A stretch of 21,444 nt of DNA from JALQUL01 sp040382935 (GTDB lineage Bacteria; Pseudomonadota; Gammaproteobacteria; Burkholderiales; Burkholderiaceae_C). Position 1 is the stretch's first letter. Every line of letters starts with the position of its first letter. The DNA lies in NCBI GenBank assembly GCA_040382935.1, contig JBEIEP010000046.1, positions 1-21,444 on the forward strand. Reading direction: 5' to 3'. This document shows positions 1 to 7,737 of the stretch, in pieces. Made by a program: the position numbers and the translations under genes. The notes below the pieces were generated by a model, which saw only the letters and a program-made list of their open reading frames with translations, did not search any database and had not been told where the DNA came from.

Positions 1-42
1 CGCCTTCGCCTTCGCCTTCGCCTTCGCCTTCGCCTTCGCCTT
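1..42. repeat. Hexanucleotide tandem repeat (CGCCTT)x7
   Basis: Seven perfect copies of CGCCTT run from the first base of the window to base 42. The last two bases are also part of the prfC stop codon (TTA on this strand, TAA on the coding strand). On the prfC strand the unit reads AAGGCG. The array is cut by the window edge, so its true length and what lies on its other side are unknown. The unit is a multiple of three, so copy-number changes would keep any reading frame through it. Confidence 0.95.
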
Positions 43-1669
43 AGTTGGCCTTTTCCAGCGCAAGCCCCGCGTGTTCGCGCAGCAGGTGAAAATGAATCTT
101 AGGAAAGCGCTCTTGCGCCAGTCGCACATCGTAGGGCGAGGTGCACAGATAGGCCAGGGCGTTGGCGGCATCCAGCGCCATCCGGGCGGGGTAGGCTGCT
201 ACAAACTCGGCCAGTTCTTTGGGCGTGTCGGCGGTAATCCAACGTGCGCCTGTGTACTGGCAACCCTCTAGCCTCACGTCGGCGTCGTATTCGGTTTTAA
301 GGCGGTGCTGCACCACTTCAAACTGCAATTGCCCCACGGCACCCAGCAGCATGGGGCCACCGATCTCGGGTTTGAACACCTGTATGGCCCCTTCTTCGCC
401 CAGTTGTGCCAGGCCTTGCGCCAGTTGCTTGGTGCGCAAGGGGTTTTTCAGAATCACCGTCATAAACAATTCAGGCGCAAAAAACGGCAAGCCGGTGAAC
501 TGTAGGTTGGCCCCATCGGTAATGGTGTCGCCCAACTGAACACCGCCGTGGGTGGTAAAGCCAATGATGTCGCCCGCATAGGCTTCTTCAACGGCCTCGC
601 GGCGCTGGCTCATAAAGGTGACCACAGAGGTAGGGCGCAGCTCTTTGCCGGTGCGCTGTACCTTGAGCTTCATGCCGGGTGTGTACTTGCCCGAGCACAT
701 GCGCACAAAGGCGATGCGGTCGCGGTGGGAGGGGTCCATATTGGCTTGCACCTTAAACACCACGCCCGCAAAGGCCTTGTCGTCGGGGGCGATTTGTTGC
801 AACACCGGCTGGCGGTTGACCACCACGCTGCTGGTGCGCGGTTGGGGCGCGGGGGCCAAATCGACCAGCGCGTCCAATACCTCCATTACCCCAAAGTTGT
901 TCACCCCTGAGCCAAAGAACACAGGCGTTTGCTTGCCTGCCAAAAATGCGGCTTTGTCAAAGGCGGGCGATGCACCTTGCACCAGGTCCATGCTGTCTTT
1001 GGCCAGTTCATAGTCGTGGCCAAAGCGGCTCAGCAGGGTGGCTTCGTCGGCTAAGTCTATGGTGTCAAAGTCTTGGCTGATGCGGTCAGAACCTGACTCA
1101 AATACGGTCATCTTTTGCGTACGCAAATTCATGATGCCGCCAAAGTGCTTGCCCTGGCCCACGGGCCAAGTCATGGGCACACACGGCATGCCCAACTCGC
1201 GTTCGATTTCATCGAGCAACTCAATGGGCTCGCGCACCTCGCGGTCCATTTTGTTGACAAAGGTAATGATGGGTGTATCGCGTTGGCGGCACACTTCAAT
1301 CAAGCGCCGGGTTTGCGCCTCAACGCCGTTGGCAGCGTCAATCACCATCAAGGCCGAATCCACAGCGGTGAGCACGCGGTAGGTGTCTTCGCTAAAGTCC
1401 TTGTGGCCAGGGGTATCGAGTAAGTTGACCACATGGTCGCGGTACAGCATTTGCATGACCGACGAGGCCACCGAAATGCCACGTTGCTTCTCGATTTCCA
1501 TCCAGTCGCTGGTGGCATGGCGGGTGGCCTTTCTGGCCTTGACGGACCCGGCGATTTGAATCGCACCCGAGAACAGCAAAAGCTTTTCGGTTAGGGTGGT
1601 CTTACCCGCATCGGGGTGAGAAATAATGGCAAAGGTGCGGCGACGCCGCGTTTCATGGGCAAACGACAC
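41..1669 (-). CDS. prfC: Peptide chain release factor 3 (RF3), GTG start
   Basis: RF3 is a cytoplasmic translational GTPase that recycles RF1 and RF2 from the ribosome after peptide release. From the GTG start the protein is 542 residues, close to the usual ~530. The P-loop HPDAGKTT lies near residues 18-25. Switch I has the RF3-like SDWM...E..RGIS motif, followed by DTPGHKDF (G3) and NKMD (G4). The frame is open back to a TTG at 1714. The GTG at 1669 is preferred because the protein then begins SFAHETRRRRTFAIISH, where the family normally starts, and a GGA lies about 10 nt upstream. The N-terminal 15 residues of the longer frame look like untranslated leader. It lies 84 nt downstream of the WS/DGAT gene on the same strand and could be read from it. 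A hexanucleotide repeat begins at its stop codon. Confidence 0.95.
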   Translation of the reverse strand: MSFAHETRRRRTFAIISHPDAGKTTLTEKLLLFSGAIQIAGSVKARKATRHATSDWMEIEKQRGISVASSVMQMLYRDHVVNLLDTPGHKDFSEDTYRVLTAVDSALMVIDAANGVEAQTRRLIEVCRQRDTPIITFVNKMDREVREPIELLDEIERELGMPCVPMTWPVGQGKHFGGIMNLRTQKMTVFESGSDRISQDFDTIDLADEATLLSRFGHDYELAKDSMDLVQGASPAFDKAAFLAGKQTPVFFGSGVNNFGVMEVLDALVDLAPAPQPRTSSVVVNRQPVLQQIAPDDKAFAGVVFKVQANMDPSHRDRIAFVRMCSGKYTPGMKLKVQRTGKELRPTSVVTFMSQRREAVEEAYAGDIIGFTTHGGVQLGDTITDGANLQFTGLPFFAPELFMTVILKNPLRTKQLAQGLAQLGEEGAIQVFKPEIGGPMLLGAVGQLQFEVVQHRLKTEYDADVRLEGCQYTGARWITADTPKELAEFVAAYPARMALDAANALAYLCTSPYDVRLAQERFPKIHFHLLREHAGLALEKAN

Positions 1670-1753
1670 GGGATGGGTCCAAATGGGGTTGGGCCGCAGC
1701 GCGGTGTGCGGCAAGGCCCGTATTATCCCTTACCGGGATGCCGTTACTGTCTT

Positions 1754-3259
1754 TTAGGTGAGACCCCAAGGCAGCATCAGGGCGTGCCATTCAAGGGCTC
1801 TGAACTCAGGTTCGAAGCGCTGAATGATTTGGTGCGGATCGGGGCACAACTGGGTGTCGGTGATGATGCCAAACTGCACCCCACCGCCGTAGCTCAAGAT
1901 CGAAATGCCCACGCCCATTTTGCCGCTCTGAGGCACCCAAAACATTTGCTGCTCAACCGTTGCGCCGCAAAAACTGAACTTGTCTTTGGGGCCGGGCACG
2001 TTGGTGAGCACCGCCGAGGCTTTTTTGCCAAACAGGTCCAGCACGGCATCTTGCGCAGACTTAATCAGTACGCCCGCCACCGCCAGTACGCCAAAGGCGA
2101 GTAAGGGTTGGGTGCTGTTTTTAAGCCGGTTCATGCGTTGGCGCACCAGCAGCAGGCGCTCAATGGGGTTTTGCACGCCAATGGGCAACACCATGGGGGC
2201 CAATCCAAAGTGGTTCCCCAGTTTATAGGCCTGATCCAATGGGCGTAAATTAACCGGCACCATGGCCCTAAAATCTTTGCCCTCTATGGTCTCACCCAGG
2301 CTTTGCAGGTAACTGCCAATGGCTCCTGCCACACAACTCATCAACACATCGTTAATCGAGCAGTTAAAGGCCTTGCCCACCGCTTTAACGGCGTCTATGG
2401 GCATGGGGTCGCACCAAGCTACACGCTTTTGGTTGCCGGGCAAACCTTTGAGCGGGGTGGGGGAATCGTCTGGCATCAAAGCCAGCGCCGCCATATCGTT
2501 GATGACTTGGTAAGCCATTTTGGCGGCATCGGCCGCGCCGTCGGCACCCTTGCCCAGTGAGGCCAAGGGGTCGGCCATGGCGGCATAGGCGTTGTGGGCC
2601 TGTTTGCCACCTTGGCCCAGGGCTAAGACGCTTAACTTGGTAAAGTTTTTTAGGACGGCGTCGGCCAGCCAGTGGTCAAGGCCTGGGCCTTGGTTTTTGG
2701 GTGGGCGGTGCACTTTGGGTGGGGGTGCACCGTCTACGATGGACATGGTGACCGCAATCAAAGAGATGCCATCGGCAATGCAATGGTGGATGCGAACGAT
2801 GAGCGCACTGCCGCCGTTGTAGTCCTCTATCAGGTGCATTTGCCACAGCGGGCGTTTGGGGTCCAAGGGCTCCATTGAAAGCACGCCTATGCGGTCTTTC
2901 AGAACCTGTTCTTCGGACTTGCCCTTTACAACCGGCAGGGTTTCTTTGCAAATGTGGTGATGGATGTCGAAGTGGTCATCTTCTACCCAGACAGCGCCCG
3001 TGGCATCGTGTTCAACGCGCTGGCGAAACCTTGGGTATTGCAGCAGCGTGCCGCGTATGCGCTCTTGCACGGCCGCCAGTTGAATCGCGGGCTTGAGTTG
3101 CCATACGCCCACAATCATCATCAGGTTGTGTTCACCGTCCATGCGCAACCAGGCCGTATCGACCTTGCTCATGCGCTCTTTTGAAGGGCCCTGAAGGGGA
3201 CTGTTGACGCCTGGAGCCGCTTGGGTTTGTGCACCCTTAGAAACGATACGTGTGACCAT
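1754..3259 (-). CDS. Wax ester synthase / diacylglycerol O-acyltransferase (WS/DGAT family)
   Basis: Enzymes of this family join acyl-CoA to a fatty alcohol or diacylglycerol, making wax esters or triacylglycerol at the inner membrane and lipid bodies. The 501-residue protein carries the catalytic HHxxxDG motif as HHCIADG (His158, His159, Asp163), preceded by PLWQMHLIEDY. The C-terminal half has NDVLMSCVAGAIGSYL, VPVNLRP, GNHFGLAPMVLPIG and NVPGP, all usual for the family. A 29-residue N-terminal extension precedes the common family start (MSKVDTAWLRMD, Met30). The first ATG is still chosen because TTGGAG (3265-3270) lies 5 nt upstream of it. The gene diverges from an acyl-CoA-binding protein gene, which fits a supply of acyl-CoA. 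The family is certain. Whether wax ester or triacylglycerol is the natural product cannot be told from sequence. Confidence 0.92.
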   Translation of the reverse strand: MVTRIVSKGAQTQAAPGVNSPLQGPSKERMSKVDTAWLRMDGEHNLMMIVGVWQLKPAIQLAAVQERIRGTLLQYPRFRQRVEHDATGAVWVEDDHFDIHHHICKETLPVVKGKSEEQVLKDRIGVLSMEPLDPKRPLWQMHLIEDYNGGSALIVRIHHCIADGISLIAVTMSIVDGAPPPKVHRPPKNQGPGLDHWLADAVLKNFTKLSVLALGQGGKQAHNAYAAMADPLASLGKGADGAADAAKMAYQVINDMAALALMPDDSPTPLKGLPGNQKRVAWCDPMPIDAVKAVGKAFNCSINDVLMSCVAGAIGSYLQSLGETIEGKDFRAMVPVNLRPLDQAYKLGNHFGLAPMVLPIGVQNPIERLLLVRQRMNRLKNSTQPLLAFGVLAVAGVLIKSAQDAVLDLFGKKASAVLTNVPGPKDKFSFCGATVEQQMFWVPQSGKMGVGISILSYGGGVQFGIITDTQLCPDPHQIIQRFEPEFRALEWHALMLPWGLT

Positions 3260-3305
3260 TAAAACTCCAAAATTACCAATCGATTGCCAGCAGGAATCCG
3301 TTTAG

Positions 3306-3423
3306 CCCAGATTTTCCATTAGGGCGTGAGATGGCAGCGAGTGCAGTTCGGAGGCAGTTTTGACCCGAAATGCGCCGCTGACGCTCGCGCAGCACCTTTG
3401 GCGCGCCTGATGGAGAATCTGGG
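3306..3423. repeat. 118-bp element with 18-bp inverted terminal repeats (MITE or IS remnant candidate)
   Basis: CCCAGATTTTCCATTAGG at 3306-3323 is repeated in inverse orientation at 3406-3423 (reverse complement CCCAGATTCTCCATCAGG). Sixteen of 18 bases match, separated by 82 bp. Both differences are T versus C, so in a plus-strand RNA they become G-U wobbles and the stem stays continuous. The element fills the middle of the divergent WS/DGAT-ACBP gap and holds no ORF of its own that I credit. The architecture fits a non-autonomous transposable element, a transposon remnant, or a long regulatory hairpin. No target-site duplication is obvious. Confidence 0.6.
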
Positions 3424-3495
3424 TTTAAGATCAGCACCAAGTCGTATGCGACCCAAATTGTTGACCCCCATTGACTGTTCTACCAGGAGATCCAG

Positions 3496-3750
3496 ATGTC
3501 TGCACTGAAAGCCCAATTTGAAGAAGCCGTTGCCAATAGCAAAAACCTGACAGAGCGTCCGGACAACGCCACACTGCTCAAACTATATGCCCTTTTTAAA
3601 CAAGGCTCCATCGGTGATAACACCGAGAAGAAGCCTGGGTTTGGTGACATGGTGGGGCGTGCCAAATGGGACGCCTGGAACAGCCTGAAAGGCACCAGCC
3701 AAGACGACGCCATGCAGCAGTACGTGGAGCTGATCGGTTCCTTGAGTTAA
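3496..3750 (+). CDS. Acyl-CoA-binding protein (ACBP family)
   Basis: This small cytosolic protein of 84 residues binds long-chain acyl-CoA esters and protects or ferries them to enzymes. Family features are clear: SALKAQFEEAV at the N-terminus, LLKLYALFKQGSIGDN near residues 28-43, then KPG..D..GRAKWDAW and GTSQDDAMQQYVELI. These are the helix 2, helix 3 and helix 4 residues that form the acyl-CoA pocket. Length is typical (about 85-90). AGGAGA at 3484-3489 lies well placed before the ATG. It diverges from the WS/DGAT gene across 236 bp, suggesting the two act on the same acyl-CoA pool; this link is inferred from position. ACBP is eukaryote-like and patchy in bacteria. Confidence 0.93.
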   Translation: MSALKAQFEEAVANSKNLTERPDNATLLKLYALFKQGSIGDNTEKKPGFGDMVGRAKWDAWNSLKGTSQDDAMQQYVELIGSLS

Positions 3751-3762
3751 TCTCTTTTCGGC

Positions 3763-3784
3763 CTTGGGCAGGCCCCTGCCAAAG
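3763..3784. terminator. Candidate hairpin between convergent genes
   Basis: CTTGGGCAGG and CCTGCCAAAG form an imperfect hairpin (one mismatch, very tight loop) in the 38-bp gap between the convergent ACBP and PHA-system genes. There is no clear T-run on either side, so intrinsic termination is only a possibility suggested by the location. Confidence 0.3.
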
Positions 3785-3788
3785 TGGG

Positions 3789-4115
3789 TTACTTGCCCTT
3801 GGCGGTGGGTGTTTTGCGCGTTGGTTTTTGGTCTAGCAAGGCGTCGAGGTTGCTAACGATTTCTTGCTCGATGCGGCCCTTAAAGGCCCCCAACAAAAAG
3901 CCCAGTTCGGCTTGCATGTCGAATGCATGGGCGCTCACCCACAGCTGACCTTTGACACCAGAGCGTTCAAAAGTCACGCAGTCTTGCTCGTCGCCTTCTT
4001 CGTAGCTGCATTGCATGTCGTATTCGTTTTCGACCTGCTCGGCCCATTGAAAGGCAATTTTTCTGGCTTTGGCCAGTCCCAGTGTGTGGTCCCGTTGGAT
4101 GTGGATGGATGCCAT
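3789..4115 (-). CDS. Polyhydroxyalkanoic acid system family protein (PHA_gran_rgn type)
   Basis: The product is 108 residues and matches the small family found in PHA-granule gene regions. It begins ASIHIQRDHTLGLAKARKIAFQWAEQVENEYDM and has a central CVTFERSGVKGQLWVSAHAFDMQAELGFLLGAFKGRIEQEI. The biochemical role of the family is poorly known; association with polyester or granule metabolism comes from its genomic company elsewhere. The C-terminus is Lys/Thr-rich and probably disordered. A full Shine-Dalgarno AAGGAGG (4125-4131) sits 9 nt before the ATG. The gene lies 104 nt downstream of the molybdopterin oxidoreductase on the same strand and is convergent with the ACBP gene. No PHA synthase or phasin gene is in the window, so the link to PHA here is by family only. 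Confidence 0.8.
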   Translation of the reverse strand: MASIHIQRDHTLGLAKARKIAFQWAEQVENEYDMQCSYEEGDEQDCVTFERSGVKGQLWVSAHAFDMQAELGFLLGAFKGRIEQEIVSNLDALLDQKPTRKTPTAKGK

Positions 4116-4219
4116 CTGAAAATTCCTCCTTGCTATTCGTATCTCATTGTGCCTGACTTGACGCGGGCCAGTGCCAAGAACATGACCAGCCTAGGCCTGC
4201 AACATGCCGGGGCACAAGG

Positions 4220-6361
4220 CTACTGTTGAACCGAAGCGCTGACGCTTGACGAAACGATCTCATCCACCCGCTCAATCTCTATCAGGCAGTCGTAAAACAC
4301 AGCAGCTCTACCCATGTCGGTCAGATTTTGGCTGGTGAGGTGGTTGACGCCGGTGCCCCCTAGCGTCATTTTGGTCCACCAAATACCCAAGGCATTCACC
4401 ACCCCGGCGCGCGCCCGGTCGGTGATCTTGGCTCTGCACCAGTAGCTGCCTCTGTCGTTGTACAGGCGCACGATGTCACCTTCAGCAATACCTCTGGCCT
4501 TGGCATCTTGGGGGTTAATTTCGGCATAAGGCTCCCCCTCTTTTTCCAACAGTGATTCGATATTGGCAAACGTGGAGTTCATGAAGTTGCGCGCAGGTGG
4601 CGAAATCATGCAAAGTGGGTAACGTGGGTCAGAACCTGGGGCCTCGTAATTGGCCACATAAATGGGCAGGGGCGGCAGGCCTTGTTGCAACAGGCGCTCA
4701 CTGTAGAACTCGCATTTGCCAGAGGGCGTAGGGAAGCCACCGTTTGCGAAGGGCGCTTGGGGGAAAGACAGGTGGGCAAAGCCCTGGACCATCAGCAGAT
4801 CAAAGTTCACCAAACCCTCTACGGCCAGCTTGCACAGGTCCAGGTCAGAGCTGGCAAAGACCTCTTGGTAGGGCGCACTGTCCAGTCCCATGGCATGGGC
4901 CAGCAACCTAAAAATCTCGGTATTGCTTTTGCATTCGCCCAAGGGTGCAATGGCGGGCCGGTTGAGCAAAACGTCTGTGTGGCCATAGGACTTGTGAATG
5001 TCCCAATGCTCCAGTTGGGTGGTGGCGGGCAGCACAATGTCGGCGTAATCGGTGGTGTCGGTTAAAAAATGTTCGAGCACGACCGTGAACAAATCGTCAC
5101 GGGCAAAACCCTGGACGACCTGGCCCGACTGGGGGGCCACGGCCACTGGGTTGCTGTTGTACACCACCAAGGCTTTGACAGGCGGCCCAAAGCGCTCGTC
5201 GCCTTTTTCTTGCAGGGCTTTGCCTATAGTGGACATGTTGATGACGCGTCTGGGGCCGGCCGCTAAATCGGGTCGTTGCAGGGCAGACATCCGTGGCTTT
5301 AATGTGCCGGAACTGGACAACAACACACCCCCTGCGGCATGTCGCCAAGCGCCAATCAAAGCCGGTAGGCTCAGCACGGCTCTGACCGCATTAGACCCGC
5401 CCTTGGTGCGCTGCATGCCGTAGTTCAGGCGTATGGCCGCCGCCGTGCCATTGACATAGCACTGGCCGTACGCATGGGCCAATGCTTTAACGGCGTCCAC
5501 GTCAAGGCCACAAACAGCGGCGGTGCGCTCGGCCGTCCAGGCCAGTGCCATGGCGCGCATTTCGTCCCAACCCAGGGTGTAACGTGCCAGGTAGTCATGA
5601 TCCAACCAGTTGTTACGAATCAGCTCGCCCATCAGGCCCAAGGCCAGCGCGGCATCGGTGCCGGGCAACAGGGCCAAGTGGACATGGCATTTGTCGGCGG
5701 TCTCGGTTTTACGCGGGTCAATGCAAATCAGCTTGGCCCCTTTGCGCTTGGCCTCTTGGGCGTAGCGCCAAAAATGCAAATTGCTGGTAATCGAGTTGCT
5801 GCCCCAAATCAAAATGAGTTGGCTGTTGGCAAACTCCTCAACGCGCATGCCCACCTTATCGCCCAGGGTGTAAACCAAACCTTCGGCACCCGCCTGAGCG
5901 CAGATGGTGCGGTCTAGGGCACTGGCACCCAGGCGGTTAAAAAAGCGCTCGGCCATGGATTCGCTTTGCACCAGCCCCAAGGTGCCGCCGTAGCTATAGG
6001 GAAGAATGGCTTGTGGTCCGTGATGCGTGGCCACTTCACCCAACTGCTGTGCGATTTCGGTGAGGGCCTGGTCCCACGAAATGGTCTCGAATTGGCCAGC
6101 ACCTTTGGGCCCTACGCGCTTAAGCGGGTAAAGCACCCGGTCCCGGTGATAGGTGCGTTCTTGGTAACGCGACACCTTGTGGCACAACACGCCGTCGGTT
6201 TGGGGATGGGCTGGGTTGCCCCCCACTTTAATGGCCAAGCCACTGCTGACCGTGGTGACCATGGAGCAGGTGTCAGGGCAATCGTGCGGGCAGGCACCCA
6301 CAACTTGCAGCACTTGGTGGTCTTGCCCGTAGCCGGGCCGCGCAATCGTTGTTTCGTTCAT
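4220..6361 (-). CDS. Molybdopterin (bis-MGD) oxidoreductase, DMSO reductase superfamily, catalytic subunit
   Basis: The 713-residue protein has the superfamily layout: an N-terminal 4Fe-4S site with Cys24, Cys28, Cys32 and Cys60 (CPHDCPDTC ... LCHK), then pterin-binding domains. Motifs include SWDQAL, SYGGTLGLVQSESMAERFFNRLG, IWGSNSITSNLHFWRYAQEA, CIDPRKTETADK and a C-terminal molydopterin-dinucleotide-binding domain (ISPPARNFMNSTFAN ... INPQDAKARGIAEGD). Cys154 in RTICAQAG is a candidate Mo ligand; this is by position only. No twin-arginine signal is present, so a cytoplasmic location is inferred. No Fe-S electron-transfer subunit, membrane anchor or chaperone gene adjoins it, so substrate and partner are unknown. 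It is often annotated as formate dehydrogenase- or nitrate reductase-like, which the sequence does not decide. It diverges from the M20 gene across 113 bp. No close Shine-Dalgarno precedes the ATG. Confidence 0.88.
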   Translation of the reverse strand: MNETTIARPGYGQDHQVLQVVGACPHDCPDTCSMVTTVSSGLAIKVGGNPAHPQTDGVLCHKVSRYQERTYHRDRVLYPLKRVGPKGAGQFETISWDQALTEIAQQLGEVATHHGPQAILPYSYGGTLGLVQSESMAERFFNRLGASALDRTICAQAGAEGLVYTLGDKVGMRVEEFANSQLILIWGSNSITSNLHFWRYAQEAKRKGAKLICIDPRKTETADKCHVHLALLPGTDAALALGLMGELIRNNWLDHDYLARYTLGWDEMRAMALAWTAERTAAVCGLDVDAVKALAHAYGQCYVNGTAAAIRLNYGMQRTKGGSNAVRAVLSLPALIGAWRHAAGGVLLSSSGTLKPRMSALQRPDLAAGPRRVINMSTIGKALQEKGDERFGPPVKALVVYNSNPVAVAPQSGQVVQGFARDDLFTVVLEHFLTDTTDYADIVLPATTQLEHWDIHKSYGHTDVLLNRPAIAPLGECKSNTEIFRLLAHAMGLDSAPYQEVFASSDLDLCKLAVEGLVNFDLLMVQGFAHLSFPQAPFANGGFPTPSGKCEFYSERLLQQGLPPLPIYVANYEAPGSDPRYPLCMISPPARNFMNSTFANIESLLEKEGEPYAEINPQDAKARGIAEGDIVRLYNDRGSYWCRAKITDRARAGVVNALGIWWTKMTLGGTGVNHLTSQNLTDMGRAAVFYDCLIEIERVDEIVSSSVSASVQQ

Positions 6362-6474
6362 GACGCAACTATACGCAGTTTCTCCAAGCGAATTCCACCT
6401 TGGGAGGGTTTCGCAATGGAGGGAATACGGCTATATTTGCCCCACCTCCTCAAGACTACTTGCCCACTAGCGCC

Positions 6475-7671
6475 ATGAATTTAATTGAACCTATTGCATT
6501 GCAGGCCTCAGCAATTGCCGCCCTGCGGCGGGACATTCACGCCCATCCCGAGCTATGTTATGAAGAGGTGCGAACCTCAGATATTGTGGCGGCCAAGCTC
6601 ACTGAATGGGGGATTCCCATCCACCGGGGTCTGGGTAAAACGGGGGTGGTGGGCATTGTGAAGGCGGGCACCAGCACTCGGGCAATTGGTTTGCGCGCCG
6701 ACATGGACGCCCTGCCCATGCAAGAGCACAACACCTTTGCGCACGCCAGCCGCCATGCGGGCAAGATGCATGCGTGCGGACATGACGGCCATGTGGCCAT
6801 GCTGTTGGCAGCGGCGCAGCATTTGGCAACCGACCGCCATTTTGACGGCACGGTTTATTTGATCTTTCAGCCTGCCGAAGAAGGTGGGGGCGGTGCCAAA
6901 GCGATGATTGAGGACGGACTGTTTGAACGTTTTCCTATGGACGCGGTATTTGGTATGCACAACTGGCCGGGGGCACCTGTGGGCACTTTTGCCGTATCGC
7001 CGGGGCCGGTGATGGCTTCTAGCAACGAGTTCAAGATCAAGATTGTTGGCAAGGGCTCACACGCAGCTTTGCCGCACAACGGATTGGATCCGGTGCCCGT
7101 GGCCTGCCAACTGGTACAGGCCTTTCAAACCATTATTTCACGCAACAAAAAGCCAATCGATGCGGGGGTACTTTCGGTCACCATGATTCATGCAGGTGAG
7201 GCCACCAATGTAGTGCCTGATAGTTGTGAGTTGCGCGGCACGGTGCGCACTTTCTCGTTAGAGGTGCTGGACATGATTGAATCGCGAATGCAGGCGATGG
7301 CCCACAGCCTGTGCCAGGCCTTCGGCATGCGGTGCGAGTTTGAATTCAAACGCAATTACCCGCCTACCATCAACGCCGCTGCCGAAGCGCAATTTGCCGC
7401 CCAGGTGATGGAATCGGTAGTGGGTGCAGACCGGGTGCATGCACAGGAACCCACGATGGGTGCCGAAGACTTTGCCTATATGCTGCAGGCCAAACCCGGG
7501 GCCTATTGCTTTATCGGGAACGGTGAGGGCGATCACCGCTTTGCTGGCCACGGCGGCGGGCCTTGTATGCTGCATAATCCCAGTTATGACTTTAACGATG
7601 CATTGATTCCGTTGGGTGCAAGCTATTGGGTGCGACTGTGTGAGACATGGTTGCTTGAGTCGTCGCGGTAA
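6475..7671 (+). CDS. M20 family metallo-amidohydrolase (hippurate / N-acyl-amino acid hydrolase type)
   Basis: M20D enzymes hydrolyse amide bonds of N-acyl amino acids or related compounds with a di-metal centre in the cytoplasm. From the ATG at 6475 the protein has 398 residues, the usual size. Likely metal ligands and catalytic residues are Cys101 and His103 (MHACGHDGH), the acidic pair Glu135-Glu136 (PAEEGGGG), His162 (GMHNWPG) and His367 (CMLHNPSYDFND). The dimerisation domain holds GKGSHAALPHNGLDPV, and MGAEDFAYM lies near residue 328. The frame is open to a TTG at 6400, but the extra residues are not family-like, and the family typically starts MNLIEPI. No good Shine-Dalgarno supports either start. 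It diverges from the molybdopterin oxidoreductase gene. The exact substrate cannot be assigned. Confidence 0.92.
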   Translation: MNLIEPIALQASAIAALRRDIHAHPELCYEEVRTSDIVAAKLTEWGIPIHRGLGKTGVVGIVKAGTSTRAIGLRADMDALPMQEHNTFAHASRHAGKMHACGHDGHVAMLLAAAQHLATDRHFDGTVYLIFQPAEEGGGGAKAMIEDGLFERFPMDAVFGMHNWPGAPVGTFAVSPGPVMASSNEFKIKIVGKGSHAALPHNGLDPVPVACQLVQAFQTIISRNKKPIDAGVLSVTMIHAGEATNVVPDSCELRGTVRTFSLEVLDMIESRMQAMAHSLCQAFGMRCEFEFKRNYPPTINAAAEAQFAAQVMESVVGADRVHAQEPTMGAEDFAYMLQAKPGAYCFIGNGEGDHRFAGHGGGPCMLHNPSYDFNDALIPLGASYWVRLCETWLLESSR

Positions 7672-7737
7672 CGCTAGTGAAGCCTTCAAAAGCCCGTTAT
7701 GGGTCGGCGGGGCAGAGACCATCCAGGTACACGAGAA

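Noticed and set aside
1670..1714. 15-residue N-terminal extension of RF3 from TTG at 1714
   Set aside because: RF3 proteins start at the SFA.ETRRRRTFAI segment. The GTG at 1669 fits this and the extension has no family similarity.
6400..6474. TTG start extending the M20 hydrolase by 25 residues
   Set aside because: The added residues are not family-like and the ATG at 6475 matches the usual N-terminus.
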